A DNA stretch of 64,000 nt from positions 1-64,000 of the forward strand of contig CAWEBB010000026.1 of assembly GCA_963807085.1 (NCBI GenBank). Reading direction: 5' to 3'. The stretch is from JACKII01 sp963807085 (lineage in GTDB: Bacteria; Pseudomonadota; Alphaproteobacteria; Bin95). Of the stretch, positions 30,307 to 38,095 are shown in pieces. Under the pieces are notes generated by a model that saw only the letters and a program-made list of their open reading frames with translations, had not been told where the DNA came from and made no database searches. A program made the translations under genes and the position numbers. How positions within the stretch are numbered: position 1 is the stretch's first letter; each line of letters opens with the position of its first letter.

Positions 30307-31430
30307 TTACGCCCCCCGCGTTTCGAAGTCGATGCGCGGGTCAATCACCACATACATCATGTCGCTCGATCAGGTTCATAACCAGTCCCATCAGGCCGAA
30401 CACATACATGGTGGCGAACATCACCGGATAGTCACGATTCAGCGTCGGATTCGAAACCCAGCAGCCCCAGGCCATCGAGCGAAAAGATGGTCTCGATAAA
30501 GACGGACGCACCGAACAGAATGCCCACGAACGCGGCCGGAAACCCCGCCACGACCAGCAACATGGAATTGCGGAAGACATGGCCCCACAGCACCCGGCTC
30601 TCGGTCAGGCCCTTCGCGCGCGCCGTCACCACATATTGCTGGGATATCTGGTCGAGGAAACTGTTCTTGGTCAAGAGGGTGAGCGTTGCAAACGCGCCGA
30701 TCATCATCGCGGCCAAGGGCAGCGTCAGGTGCCAAAAATAGTCGAGGATCTGCTCGCCCAGGCTCATCTGATCGAATCCCGGCGAAGTCAGCCCGCGCAA
30801 GGGAAACCAGTCATAATAGTTGCCGCCCGCGAACAGGACGAGCAGCAGGATCGCAAACACAAAGCTGGGAATGGCGTTGCCGACGATAATCGCCCCGCTG
30901 GTCCATATGTCGAAACGCGAGCCATCCCGTACCGCCTTGGCGATGCCAAGCGGAATGCAGATCAGATAGGTGAGAAAGGTCGTCCAGAAACCCAGCGTGA
31001 GCGAGACCGGCATCTTGTCAATCACCAGTTCGACCACGGTTTGGTCCCGGTAAAAACTCGTGCCGAAATCGAAGGTCAGGTAGCTGGTCATCATCTGCAA
31101 GAACCGTTCATGCATCGGCTTGTCGAAGCCGTACTGCTGTTCCAGCTCCTTGATGAACTCGGGATCCAGTCCCTGTGCCCCGCGGTAGGCCGAGCTCGAA
31201 CCGCTGTCGGATGCCCCCCGAGCCTGGCCGCTTCCCTGACCGCCGGCGAAATCACCGCCCCCCTGCGTGACACGCCCGATGGCACCGCCGCCCTCGCCGG
31301 TCAGGTTGGCAATGGCCTGCTCCACCGGCCCGCCCGGGGCGACCTGGATCACCACGAAATTGATCACCATGATCCCGAACAGCGTCGGGATGATGAGCAA
31401 CAGGCGGCGGATGATATAGGCCAGCATCAA
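30307..31430 (-). CDS. yejB: Peptide ABC transporter permease (YejB-like), frameshifted near its 3' end
   Basis: The first permease of the transporter. It starts MMLAYIIRRLLLIIPTLFG and has a long glycine/serine-rich periplasmic loop (about residues 42-85), then the binding-protein-dependent permease domain with ARAKGLTESRVLWGHVFRN (EAA-type loop). After LGLLGFES one extra base at 30446 and another near 30367 break the frame. Removing both restores LNRDYPVMFATMYVFGLMGL and a C-terminus DPRIDFETRGA that stops at 30307-30309, two bases before yejE. It overlaps the yejA stop. Confidence 0.87.
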
Positions 31431-33295
31431 TTCACCATCCCGCTGCGGGCGCGTCGCAGCGCTTCCGCCTTTTCTTCATCCCACCACCACATGGAAATGT
31501 CCGTACCCATGCGAGGTATCACTGCAGGGTAGCTGAACTTGTCCCAATAGAGGATACGATCTACCGAAAGATACCAGTTCGGCACGACGAAGTGATGGGA
31601 TAACAAAACCCGGTCCAGGGCTCGTGTGCGCGTCACCAGCACCTGCCGGGTCGGGGCGGCGATCAGCTTTTGGACCAGAACGTCCACCACAGGGTCTTTC
31701 AGCCCGGCATAATTCCGGGAAGACGGCTGATCGGCCGCTTCGCTCGTCCAATAGCTGCGTTGCTCGTTCCCCGGCAAATCGCTCTGTCCCCAACCGAGCG
31801 AGATCATGTCATAGTCTCGTGCCCGAATGCGGTTGATGTACTGGGCATCGTCCACCTCGCGGATTATCATATCGATGCCGAGCCGCCGCAGATTGCGCTG
31901 AAACGGCAGCACCACCCGCCGGAACGCGCCGCCCGCCCGCAGCAGCATTTCGAAGCGCAGTTGGCGGCCTGTTTCCGCATCGACCATTTTCAGGTCTCTT
32001 ACCTCGTAACCTGCCTCGAACAGCAGGGCGAACGCCTTGCGCAAATTGTCCCGCGGCCAGCCGCTGCCGTCGGTCACCGGCGGTTCGGGCGGCGGGCCGA
32101 ACACCTCGGACGAAAGCCGGTCCCGATAAGGCTCGAGCAATTCCAGCTCTTCCGGCGACGGCGGCCCCGAGGCGGCCAGTTCCGAGTTCGAGAACAAACT
32201 GGTCGACCTTGTGTACTGCCCGAAAAACAGGTTCTCGTTCGTCCATTCAAAATCGAAGGCCAGCGCAATGGCCTTGCGCACCCGTATATCGGCGAAAACG
32301 GACCGCCGCAGGTTCATGACGAACGCCTGCATGCCCGCCGGGCGTTCGTGGGGAATCGCCTCTTTCTTCAGCCATCCGTTGCGCACCGCCTCGATGTTGT
32401 AGTCCTGCGCCCAGGCCTTGGCCTGGTTTTCCATGTAGAAGTCGATATCGCCTGCCTTTACCGCCTCGCGGATAACGGTCGGATCCCGGTAGTAGTCGTA
32501 GCGGATCCGGTCGAAATTGTTCTGGCCCCGGTTCACGTTCAGGTCCTTGCCCCAATAATCTTCCACCCGTTCGAGCACGACATAGCGGCCGGGCTCGAAG
32601 TTAGCTACCTTGTACGGGCCGGAGCCGAGGGGCGGCTCCAGCGTCGTCTTGGTGAAGTCCCGGTCCTCCCAATAATGTTTCGGAAGCACCGGCAATTGGC
32701 CCAGGATCAGGGGAAGTTCGCGGTTTTCGCCCCCCTGAAAGCGGAAGGTCACGTCGCGCTCCCCGGTCACCTCCGCCGACGCGACGCTGCCATAGTAGAA
32801 GCGATAGAAGGGCTGTCCCTTCTCTTTCAGAGTGTTGAGCGAAAAGACCACGTCTTCCGGCGTGATTGGCCTGCCGTCGTGCCAGCGGGCCTTGGGGTTC
32901 AGGTGAAACGTGATCCAGGAGCGGTCTTCCGGATAGGTCATCAATTCAGCGATCAGGCCGTATTCGGTAAACGGCTCGTCCGCGCTGGCGGTCAGCAGCG
33001 TTTCGGTGGTACTGCCGGCGCCCGCCGGGTTCCCTTTCGGAATATAGGGGTTGAAGCTGTCGAAGGTGCCGCTCGCCGACATATGCATCGTCCCTGCCTT
33101 GGGCGCGTTCGGATCGACATAGTCGAAATGCGGAAAACCCGCCGGGTATTTGGGTTCGCCATGCATTGCGATGGCGTGCGCCCGCTCGATCAGTTTCTGT
33201 TCGGCCGACGCCAGCGATGGCATTGCCATGCCGGCCGTGACGACCCAGGCCAACGCCAACCACAATGCCGCCATGCGGGGAACCTGCCGCGTCAC
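31427..33295 (-). CDS. yejA: Extracellular solute-binding protein of a peptide ABC transporter (YejA-like)
   Basis: A 622-residue periplasmic family-5 binding protein. Residues 1-31 form a Sec signal peptide ending SLASAEQ. The mature start HAIAMHGEPKYPAGFPHFDY and PKAGTMHMSASGTFDSFNPY are typical of the YejA/microcin C branch, as is GWGQSDLPGNEQRSYWTS in the second lobe. It is first in the yejABEF operon and overlaps yejB by four bases (ATGA). The frame is clean, unlike the permease genes downstream. Confidence 0.93.
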   Translation of the reverse strand: MTRQVPRMAALWLALAWVVTAGMAMPSLASAEQKLIERAHAIAMHGEPKYPAGFPHFDYVDPNAPKAGTMHMSASGTFDSFNPYIPKGNPAGAGSTTETLLTASADEPFTEYGLIAELMTYPEDRSWITFHLNPKARWHDGRPITPEDVVFSLNTLKEKGQPFYRFYYGSVASAEVTGERDVTFRFQGGENRELPLILGQLPVLPKHYWEDRDFTKTTLEPPLGSGPYKVANFEPGRYVVLERVEDYWGKDLNVNRGQNNFDRIRYDYYRDPTVIREAVKAGDIDFYMENQAKAWAQDYNIEAVRNGWLKKEAIPHERPAGMQAFVMNLRRSVFADIRVRKAIALAFDFEWTNENLFFGQYTRSTSLFSNSELAASGPPSPEELELLEPYRDRLSSEVFGPPPEPPVTDGSGWPRDNLRKAFALLFEAGYEVRDLKMVDAETGRQLRFEMLLRAGGAFRRVVLPFQRNLRRLGIDMIIREVDDAQYINRIRARDYDMISLGWGQSDLPGNEQRSYWTSEAADQPSSRNYAGLKDPVVDVLVQKLIAAPTRQVLVTRTRALDRVLLSHHFVVPNWYLSVDRILYWDKFSYPAVIPRMGTDISMWWWDEEKAEALRRARSGMVN

Positions 33296-33460
33296 GGGCT
33301 TATGACCGGAACGCCGGGAAATGGGGCGTCGGCACTATCAATGCCCGAGGCGCGGTTTCCGTCATGCAAGCTCCAGACCGGATTGATCCCGTCGTCGTTG
33401 TCGCTCGTTCAGGGCTGTTTGTGCGGGAATTAGTGTTACGCTCAAATTTCTTTTGCCAAA

Positions 33461-34240
33461 TCACTTTTGCGAAAGTAGCGTCACCGCCTGTTCGTGTACA
33501 CGCGCATCGCCCGCCGCAATCACCGTGCCATCGCTCTCCAGGCCGAGCCGCCGGCCCGCCCAATCCGTGATCAGCCCGCCCGCCCCTTGAACCACCGGCG
33601 CGAGCGCCATGAAATCATAGGTCTGCATGCCTGCCTCGATCGTGGCGTCCACACAACCGGAGGCGACCAATGCGTAGCCATAGCAATCGCCGCCATAGTT
33701 GCACCCGGCCGAAGCGCTGCGCACGCGCTCGAACGCGGCAATCTGCGGACCGGCAAACATATCGGGCGACGTGGTGTTGATCCAGGCCTGCGCGAGGCTG
33801 TCACAGGTTCGTGTCTTTACGGGCGCACCGTTGAGCGTCGTGGCGCGGCCGACCACACCCACCCAGCGCTCGTCCAGGACCGGCATGTCGATCACACCCA
33901 GAACCGGCTCGCCCTTATAGGCCAGTCCGATCAGCGTGCCGAACGTGGGCTTCCCCACGACGAAGGCGCGGGTGCCGTCCAGCGGGTCCAAAATCCAGAC
34001 GAAATCGGCGTCGGCACGTTCGCTGCCGTGCTCCTCGCCGATAATGCCGTGCTCGGGCGCCTCGCGGTTCAACAACCGCCGGATCGCGGCCTCGGCCTCC
34101 CGGTCCGCGCGCGTCACCGGCGATGCATCCCCCTTGCGAATCACATCCAGATCGGCGCGGAAATACCTGCGCAAAACAGGGCGGCTGAGATTTGCCGCCC
34201 TTTCTGCCAGATCGATCAAATCCTGGGGTATGGGGATCAT
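33461..34240 (-). CDS. hisN: Inositol-monophosphatase-family protein, likely histidinol-phosphatase
   Basis: A 259-residue Mg-dependent phosphatase. Metal-binding motifs are GEEHG (Glu) and WILDPLDGTRAF (DPxDGT), with YDFMALAPVVQGAGG near the C-terminus. The short RAFVVGKPTFGTLIGLA and CNYGGDCYGYALVASG segments resemble the HisN group that dephosphorylates histidinol phosphate in proteobacteria lacking a HisB-type enzyme. Substrate assignment within the family is inference; inositol or fructose bisphosphate phosphatase is the alternative. Confidence 0.85.
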   Translation of the reverse strand: MIPIPQDLIDLAERAANLSRPVLRRYFRADLDVIRKGDASPVTRADREAEAAIRRLLNREAPEHGIIGEEHGSERADADFVWILDPLDGTRAFVVGKPTFGTLIGLAYKGEPVLGVIDMPVLDERWVGVVGRATTLNGAPVKTRTCDSLAQAWINTTSPDMFAGPQIAAFERVRSASAGCNYGGDCYGYALVASGCVDATIEAGMQTYDFMALAPVVQGAGGLITDWAGRRLGLESDGTVIAAGDARVHEQAVTLLSQK

Positions 34241-34284
34241 GCCTGCCTCTCTGCCTGACCGCCTCTCCGGCTGGCCGCGCTGGC

Positions 34285-35046
34285 TTACTGCTGGGCCGGC
34301 TGCGCTGCGCCTTCCGCGTTCGGCGGCTTTTCCGTACCTTCGGCGTTCGGCGGCTTTTCCGTACCTTCGGCGTTCGGCTGCTCTTGTGCACCTTCGGCGT
34401 TAGGCTGCTCTTGTGCACCTTCGGCGTTAGGCTGCTCTTGCGCGCCTTCGGCCTTCGGCGCCTCTTGCGCACCTTCGGCCTTGGGCGCCTCTTCCGCGCC
34501 TTCGGCGGCCGGCTCCGGCAGGGGCGGCGGGTTTTCAGTGTGCGAGCGCAGAAAGGCGATTACGTCCGCCCGGTCTTCCGGTTTTTTCAGGCCGACAAAC
34601 GACATTTTCGTGCCCGGAACGTCGTTCCGCGGATCGTAGAGAAATTTGTTCAGTTCCTCATAGGTCCAGGTGCCGCCCAACTCCTGGAAAGCACCGGAAT
34701 ACGCGTAATCCTTCGTGCCGCGCTCGTGCCCTACTACATTCGCCAGGTTCGGGCCGACCTTGGTCGCCCCTCCCGCCTCGAACGTGTGGCAGGCCATGCA
34801 TTTCTTCGCCACCTTCTCGCCATCCTCCACACTCGCATCGGCCATGAATACGGCGATCGGCTTCGGTCCGGCGGGCTCGGAGCTGTCCGTCGGCGCTGTG
34901 GGCGCAAGGTCGGCAAAAAGGTTGGGGCCTTCTCCGTGGGTGTCGTGGCTCGGGATCAATATCCGAGCGACAAGACCCAACAACATCGCAAGGACGCCGG
35001 CGGTCAGCACCGCGGCCGCGATCTTGTTGAACTCCAGGGTATGCAT
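34285..35046 (-). CDS. Membrane-anchored cytochrome c with a nine-residue repeat tail
   Basis: A 253-residue class I cytochrome c (cycM/c552 type). An uncleaved N-terminal anchor spans about residues 8-31. The heme site is CMACH (C83, C86, H87) and the distal ligand is M148 in GTKMSFVGLKKPEDRADVIAFL. From about residue 181 there are eight consecutive nine-residue units of the form AEG(A/T)(Q/E)(E/K)xPx, ending AAQPAQQ. It probably carries electrons between the bc1 complex and a terminal oxidase, with the tail as a periplasmic spacer. RBS GAGGAAAG precedes the start. Confidence 0.92.
   Translation of the reverse strand: MHTLEFNKIAAAVLTAGVLAMLLGLVARILIPSHDTHGEGPNLFADLAPTAPTDSSEPAGPKPIAVFMADASVEDGEKVAKKCMACHTFEAGGATKVGPNLANVVGHERGTKDYAYSGAFQELGGTWTYEELNKFLYDPRNDVPGTKMSFVGLKKPEDRADVIAFLRSHTENPPPLPEPAAEGAEEAPKAEGAQEAPKAEGAQEQPNAEGAQEQPNAEGAQEQPNAEGTEKPPNAEGTEKPPNAEGAAQPAQQ
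34288..34506 (-). repeat. 27-bp tandem repeats encoding the cytochrome c tail
   Basis: Eight units of 27 bp, several identical at the nucleotide level (two adjacent units are almost exact copies around 34376-34430). Such identity suggests recent expansion and likely length variation between strains. Confidence 0.9.
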
Positions 35047-35104
35047 TTGCCAGCTTTCCTCACAATGGCGAGCGGGAGCATGCTTTCGTAGCGTGAGCGT
35101 GCTT

Positions 35105-35132
35105 TTTATAATGTAAGAGCACTAACGGCCAA
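35105..35132 (-). promoter_or_regulatory. Candidate promoter for the cytochrome c gene
   Basis: On the minus strand TTGGCC (35132-35127) and TATAAA (35110-35105) are 16 nt apart, placing transcription start about 50 nt before the cytochrome c ATG. Confidence 0.5.
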
Positions 35133-35302
35133 CCGGTCAGGGACGAATGCGGCTCAACGCCACTGCGGGAAAATCCGGGGCGCGCGACATCGACTTTGCG
35201 CAACCCCGGGCGCTAAACGTGCACCGTCAACCGCCTGCCTAGCTGTGAGATTGCAACAGGTTGTCCATTCGGACCTGACCGAGGAGACTACGGTTACCAA
35301 GC

Positions 35303-35602
35303 TTCGCCATCGACGACCATTCCCGCCTGTCGTTTACCCAAATCCAGCCTGACGAGAAAGCGGTCAGCGCCGTGCAACACCTGAAAGCGGCCATTGCCAG
35401 GTACCGGACCCTCGGCATCGCCGTCTCCGGCATCATGACCGACGGTTCCCGCCTGGTTCTTCCTCCGGAAACAGTCTGGGAGACGAGCGATCCGGGCAAC
35501 GGCCAAGCCTGTGATCGCCGGTTCCGGATCGCTTCCTCACGGGCTCGAAGGGGCCGCGGCAGCGACGACGCCAAGGGCTGGCTCGGAACTCATCGCCCTT
35601 AG
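35303..35602 (+). pseudogene. IS481-family transposase remnant
   Basis: The frame from about 35306 encodes AIDDHSRLSFTQIQPDEK, then a helix, TLGIAVSGIMTD and GSR. This matches the DDE core of IS481-type transposases (AIDDHSRLAF...DEK...VMTDNGS), including the first catalytic Asp (in DDHS) and second Asp (MTD). The Asn of the usual DNGS is missing, sequence after about 35450 no longer fits, and the frame closes upstream at about 35280. No start, DNA-binding domain or terminal inverted repeats are recognisable, so this is an old internal fragment. It is the only content I see in the 560-base gap between cytochrome c and xerC. Confidence 0.75.
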
Positions 35603-35607
35603 ATCGA

Positions 35608-36561
35608 TCAGGCGCGGGGGTGTGCCTTACGATAGATATCGAGCAGGCGCGCCTCGTCGACGTCGGTATAGCGTTGGGTGGTGCTCAGCGAGGCGTGCCC
35701 CAAAAGCTCCTGGATGGTGCGCAGATCGCCGCCCGCCCCCAGCAAGTGGCTGGCAAAGCTATGGCGCAGCGCATGCGGTGTCGCCCGCTCGTCCAGCCCC
35801 AGTAGCGGTCGCAACGCCCGCAGGCGTTTTTGCACCATCCCCGGCGACAACCGCTTGCCGCGGGCCCCGACGAACAGCGGCCCCTCGCGCGTAAGGCCGA
35901 ACGGGCAGGCGTCGAGGTAGGCGTGGGTCATGGCCGCCACCGTCGGAAGCATCGGCACCAGCCGTTCCTTCTGCCCCTTGCCCCGCACCCGGACGCTGCC
36001 GCCAAAGGGAAATGCGCCGCGATCCAGGCCCAACGCCTCACCGATGCGCAACCCGCAGCCGTAGAGCAGGGAGAAAACCGCCTGGTCGCGCAGCCCGATC
36101 CAGCGCTCCTCATGGTCGTCGGCCGTTTCGACCAACGCGGCGGCCTGCCGCACCTCCAGCGGGCGGGGGGCAGGTTTCGCCACCTTCGGCGAGCGCAGGG
36201 CGGAAAGCCCGCCAATGCCGACCTCCCCCTGCCGGCGCAGATAGCCGTCCAGGCTGCGCAAGGCCGAAACGCCCAGCGCCCGTGACCCTGCCGACTGGCC
36301 GCGGCGGTGCTGCGACGCCTGCCAGGCTCTCAGGTCGCTGACGCCCAACGCGCCGAGGTCGGAAAGGCCGGCGCCATGCCCCAGATGGTCAGCCAAGAAC
36401 CTGCCGAAACCCATCACATCGTGAGTATAGATCGCGACGGTTCGGGCCGACAGCCGCCGTTCGCCGCTCATCCAGCCCTGCCACCGGCGCACCGCCGCGG
36501 CGAGGTCGGGCGCGAACGGGGTCAGATCAGGCTCGGTTGGGGTTCGGAAAGGTTCAGCCAT
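35608..36561 (-). CDS. xerC: Tyrosine recombinase XerC
   Basis: A 317-residue site-specific recombinase that resolves chromosome dimers at dif together with XerD. The N-terminal SAM-like domain (LSARTVAIYTHDVMGFGRFL) is followed by the catalytic domain: R in CGLRIGEALGL, K in VRGKGQKERLVP, HALRHSFASHLL (H-xx-R), LLGHASLSTTQRY (H and the nucleophilic Tyr). I chose the ATG at 36561 (MAEPFRTPTEPDL), which overlaps the DUF484 gene by 40 bases. The frame is open to 37194, but upstream of that ATG it is a shadow. Confidence 0.95.
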   Translation of the reverse strand: MAEPFRTPTEPDLTPFAPDLAAAVRRWQGWMSGERRLSARTVAIYTHDVMGFGRFLADHLGHGAGLSDLGALGVSDLRAWQASQHRRGQSAGSRALGVSALRSLDGYLRRQGEVGIGGLSALRSPKVAKPAPRPLEVRQAAALVETADDHEERWIGLRDQAVFSLLYGCGLRIGEALGLDRGAFPFGGSVRVRGKGQKERLVPMLPTVAAMTHAYLDACPFGLTREGPLFVGARGKRLSPGMVQKRLRALRPLLGLDERATPHALRHSFASHLLGAGGDLRTIQELLGHASLSTTQRYTDVDEARLLDIYRKAHPRA

Positions 36562-37289
36562 GCGCGGATCGTAACGGCCAGCGTGCTCGCGAGGAAGCGC
36601 AGCAGTTCGGTGTTTTGACGGGGATGGAAGCGCTCCGGCTCGCGCGAGGCGATCGCCAGCAAGCCGGGCGGTACGGTTTCGTGGATGGAAAGACGCAGCC
36701 AGACGACCGAACGGGCGAGGCCCGCCGCCCCGCCGAACATGGCGGGATCGGGCGGATCCAACGTGCCGATCACCCGGACGTCCTGCGAGCGTCCCAGGCG
36801 CGAATCCACATCGCCCCCCGCCAGCATGGTCAGCCCCGCCTTGACGCCCGGGATGGCCCGGTCCGGCGAGGATTCGATGCCCAGCATGACCACATCGGTG
36901 CCAAGCATCTCCGCCCAGTCTTCCACGACGGTCGCAATGGCGTGGCTGAAGGTCGGCGCGGCGAGCAAGGCCAGAACAGCCTTGTGAACGGCCTGCTGTG
37001 TCGCCTTGTTGGTCCGGCTTACCGACAGCAGTTCCCGGCTGGCACCCTTCAGTGCCTCCATCTCGCGGCGCTGACGGTCGACCAAGAAGCGCTGGAAATC
37101 CACGATGCCATGACCTTGATCCTGTTCGGGCGGAGTCATCGCGAACAGCAGGTCGGGATTTTGGGCGAGAAAGTCCGGATGCTGGCGCAGCCACGCAGCA
37201 ACCGCCTCTGCCGAAAGCGTCTCGGCAGGCGGCGCACGGCGGCGCTTCGGTTGCGGATTCTGCGGCACCTGCCCGCTCCTCCCTGTCAT
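36522..37289 (-). CDS. DUF484 (GAF-like) family protein
   Basis: A 255-residue DUF484 protein with the family's N-terminal VAAWLRQHPDFLAQNPDLLF, a coiled stretch (DRQRREMEALKGASRELLSV), then a GAF-like domain ending LASTLAVTIRAWL. Genes of this family sit directly before xerC in many proteobacteria, as here (40-base overlap). The function is not established; a regulatory link to XerC is only suggested by linkage. Confidence 0.88.
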   Translation of the reverse strand: MTGRSGQVPQNPQPKRRRAPPAETLSAEAVAAWLRQHPDFLAQNPDLLFAMTPPEQDQGHGIVDFQRFLVDRQRREMEALKGASRELLSVSRTNKATQQAVHKAVLALLAAPTFSHAIATVVEDWAEMLGTDVVMLGIESSPDRAIPGVKAGLTMLAGGDVDSRLGRSQDVRVIGTLDPPDPAMFGGAAGLARSVVWLRLSIHETVPPGLLAIASREPERFHPRQNTELLRFLASTLAVTIRAWLNLSEPQPSLI

Positions 37290-37293
37290 CCGT

Positions 37294-37956
37294 CTATTGT
37301 TCCAGGATGGACTGACCGGTCTTTTCCCAGTCAGCCAGGAAAGCGGCCAGCCCCTTGTCCGTCAGAGGATGATTGTACAATTGGCGGATCACATTCGGCG
37401 GCAAGGTCGATACATGGGCGCCCATCTTGGCCGCCTGCAGCAGGTGCACGGGGTGGCGGATGGAAGCGACCAGCACCTCTGTTTCGATGGCATCATATTG
37501 CCGGTAAATCTGGAGGATGTCGCCGATCAACTGCATCCCGTCCTGAGAAAGATCGTCGAGCCGCCCGACAAACGGCGAGATAAACGAGGCGCCGGCCTTT
37601 GCCGCCAACAAGGCCTGGGTGGCCGAGAAACAGAGGGTGACGTTAACCATTGTTCCTTCCCCCCGCAGCGCCTTACAGGTTTTCAGCCCGTCGACGGTCA
37701 GCGGTACCTTCACGACCACGTTGGGCGCGATCTTCGCCAGTCGGCGGCCCTCGGCCAGCATGGTCTCGAAGTCCATCGCGGCCACTTCCGCAGACACCGG
37801 GCCGGGCACGACCTCGCAAATCGCCGCTATCACGTCAACGATCTTTTGGCCGGTTTTCGCCATCAGCGACGGGTTCGTCGTCACCCCGTCCAGCAGGCCG
37901 GTTTCGCTCAAATCGCGGATTTCGTTCAGGTCCGCAGTATCGACAAAGAACTTCAT
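37294..37956 (-). CDS. fsa: Fructose-6-phosphate aldolase / transaldolase-like
   Basis: A 220-residue small transaldolase-family enzyme. It begins MKFFVDTADLNEIRDLSETG, has GVTTNPSL near residue 27 and the Schiff-base lysine in NVVVKVPLT. ASFISPFVGRLDD completes the barrel. Members either split fructose-6-phosphate to dihydroxyacetone and glyceraldehyde-3-phosphate or act as transaldolases, and the sequence alone does not decide. The gene is divergent from priA with a 139-base gap. Confidence 0.92.
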   Translation of the reverse strand: MKFFVDTADLNEIRDLSETGLLDGVTTNPSLMAKTGQKIVDVIAAICEVVPGPVSAEVAAMDFETMLAEGRRLAKIAPNVVVKVPLTVDGLKTCKALRGEGTMVNVTLCFSATQALLAAKAGASFISPFVGRLDDLSQDGMQLIGDILQIYRQYDAIETEVLVASIRHPVHLLQAAKMGAHVSTLPPNVIRQLYNHPLTDKGLAAFLADWEKTGQSILEQ

Positions 37957-38095
37957 TTACCATCTCCGCCGCTCGGCCCCCCGTGACCGTGGGAGCGCGA
38001 CCGGGTATGGTTTCGGCATCGGATTCGTTGAGGGCAGTCTAGCGGAAGCTGCCGAGCGAGACTAGGCCAGACCCCCCTTTTCGTCAGATCGTCAG

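Noticed and set aside
31670..33433. 587-codon plus-strand frame opposite yejA
   Set aside because: yejA is intact on the minus strand with a signal peptide and family motifs. The plus frame is a shadow.
34288..34506. Cytochrome c repeats as a CRISPR array
   Set aside because: Units are contiguous 27-bp coding repeats with no spacers.
36562..37194. N-terminal extension of xerC in the same frame
   Set aside because: It overlaps DUF484 for 211 codons and has no recombinase similarity. The ATG at 36561 gives the normal XerC start.
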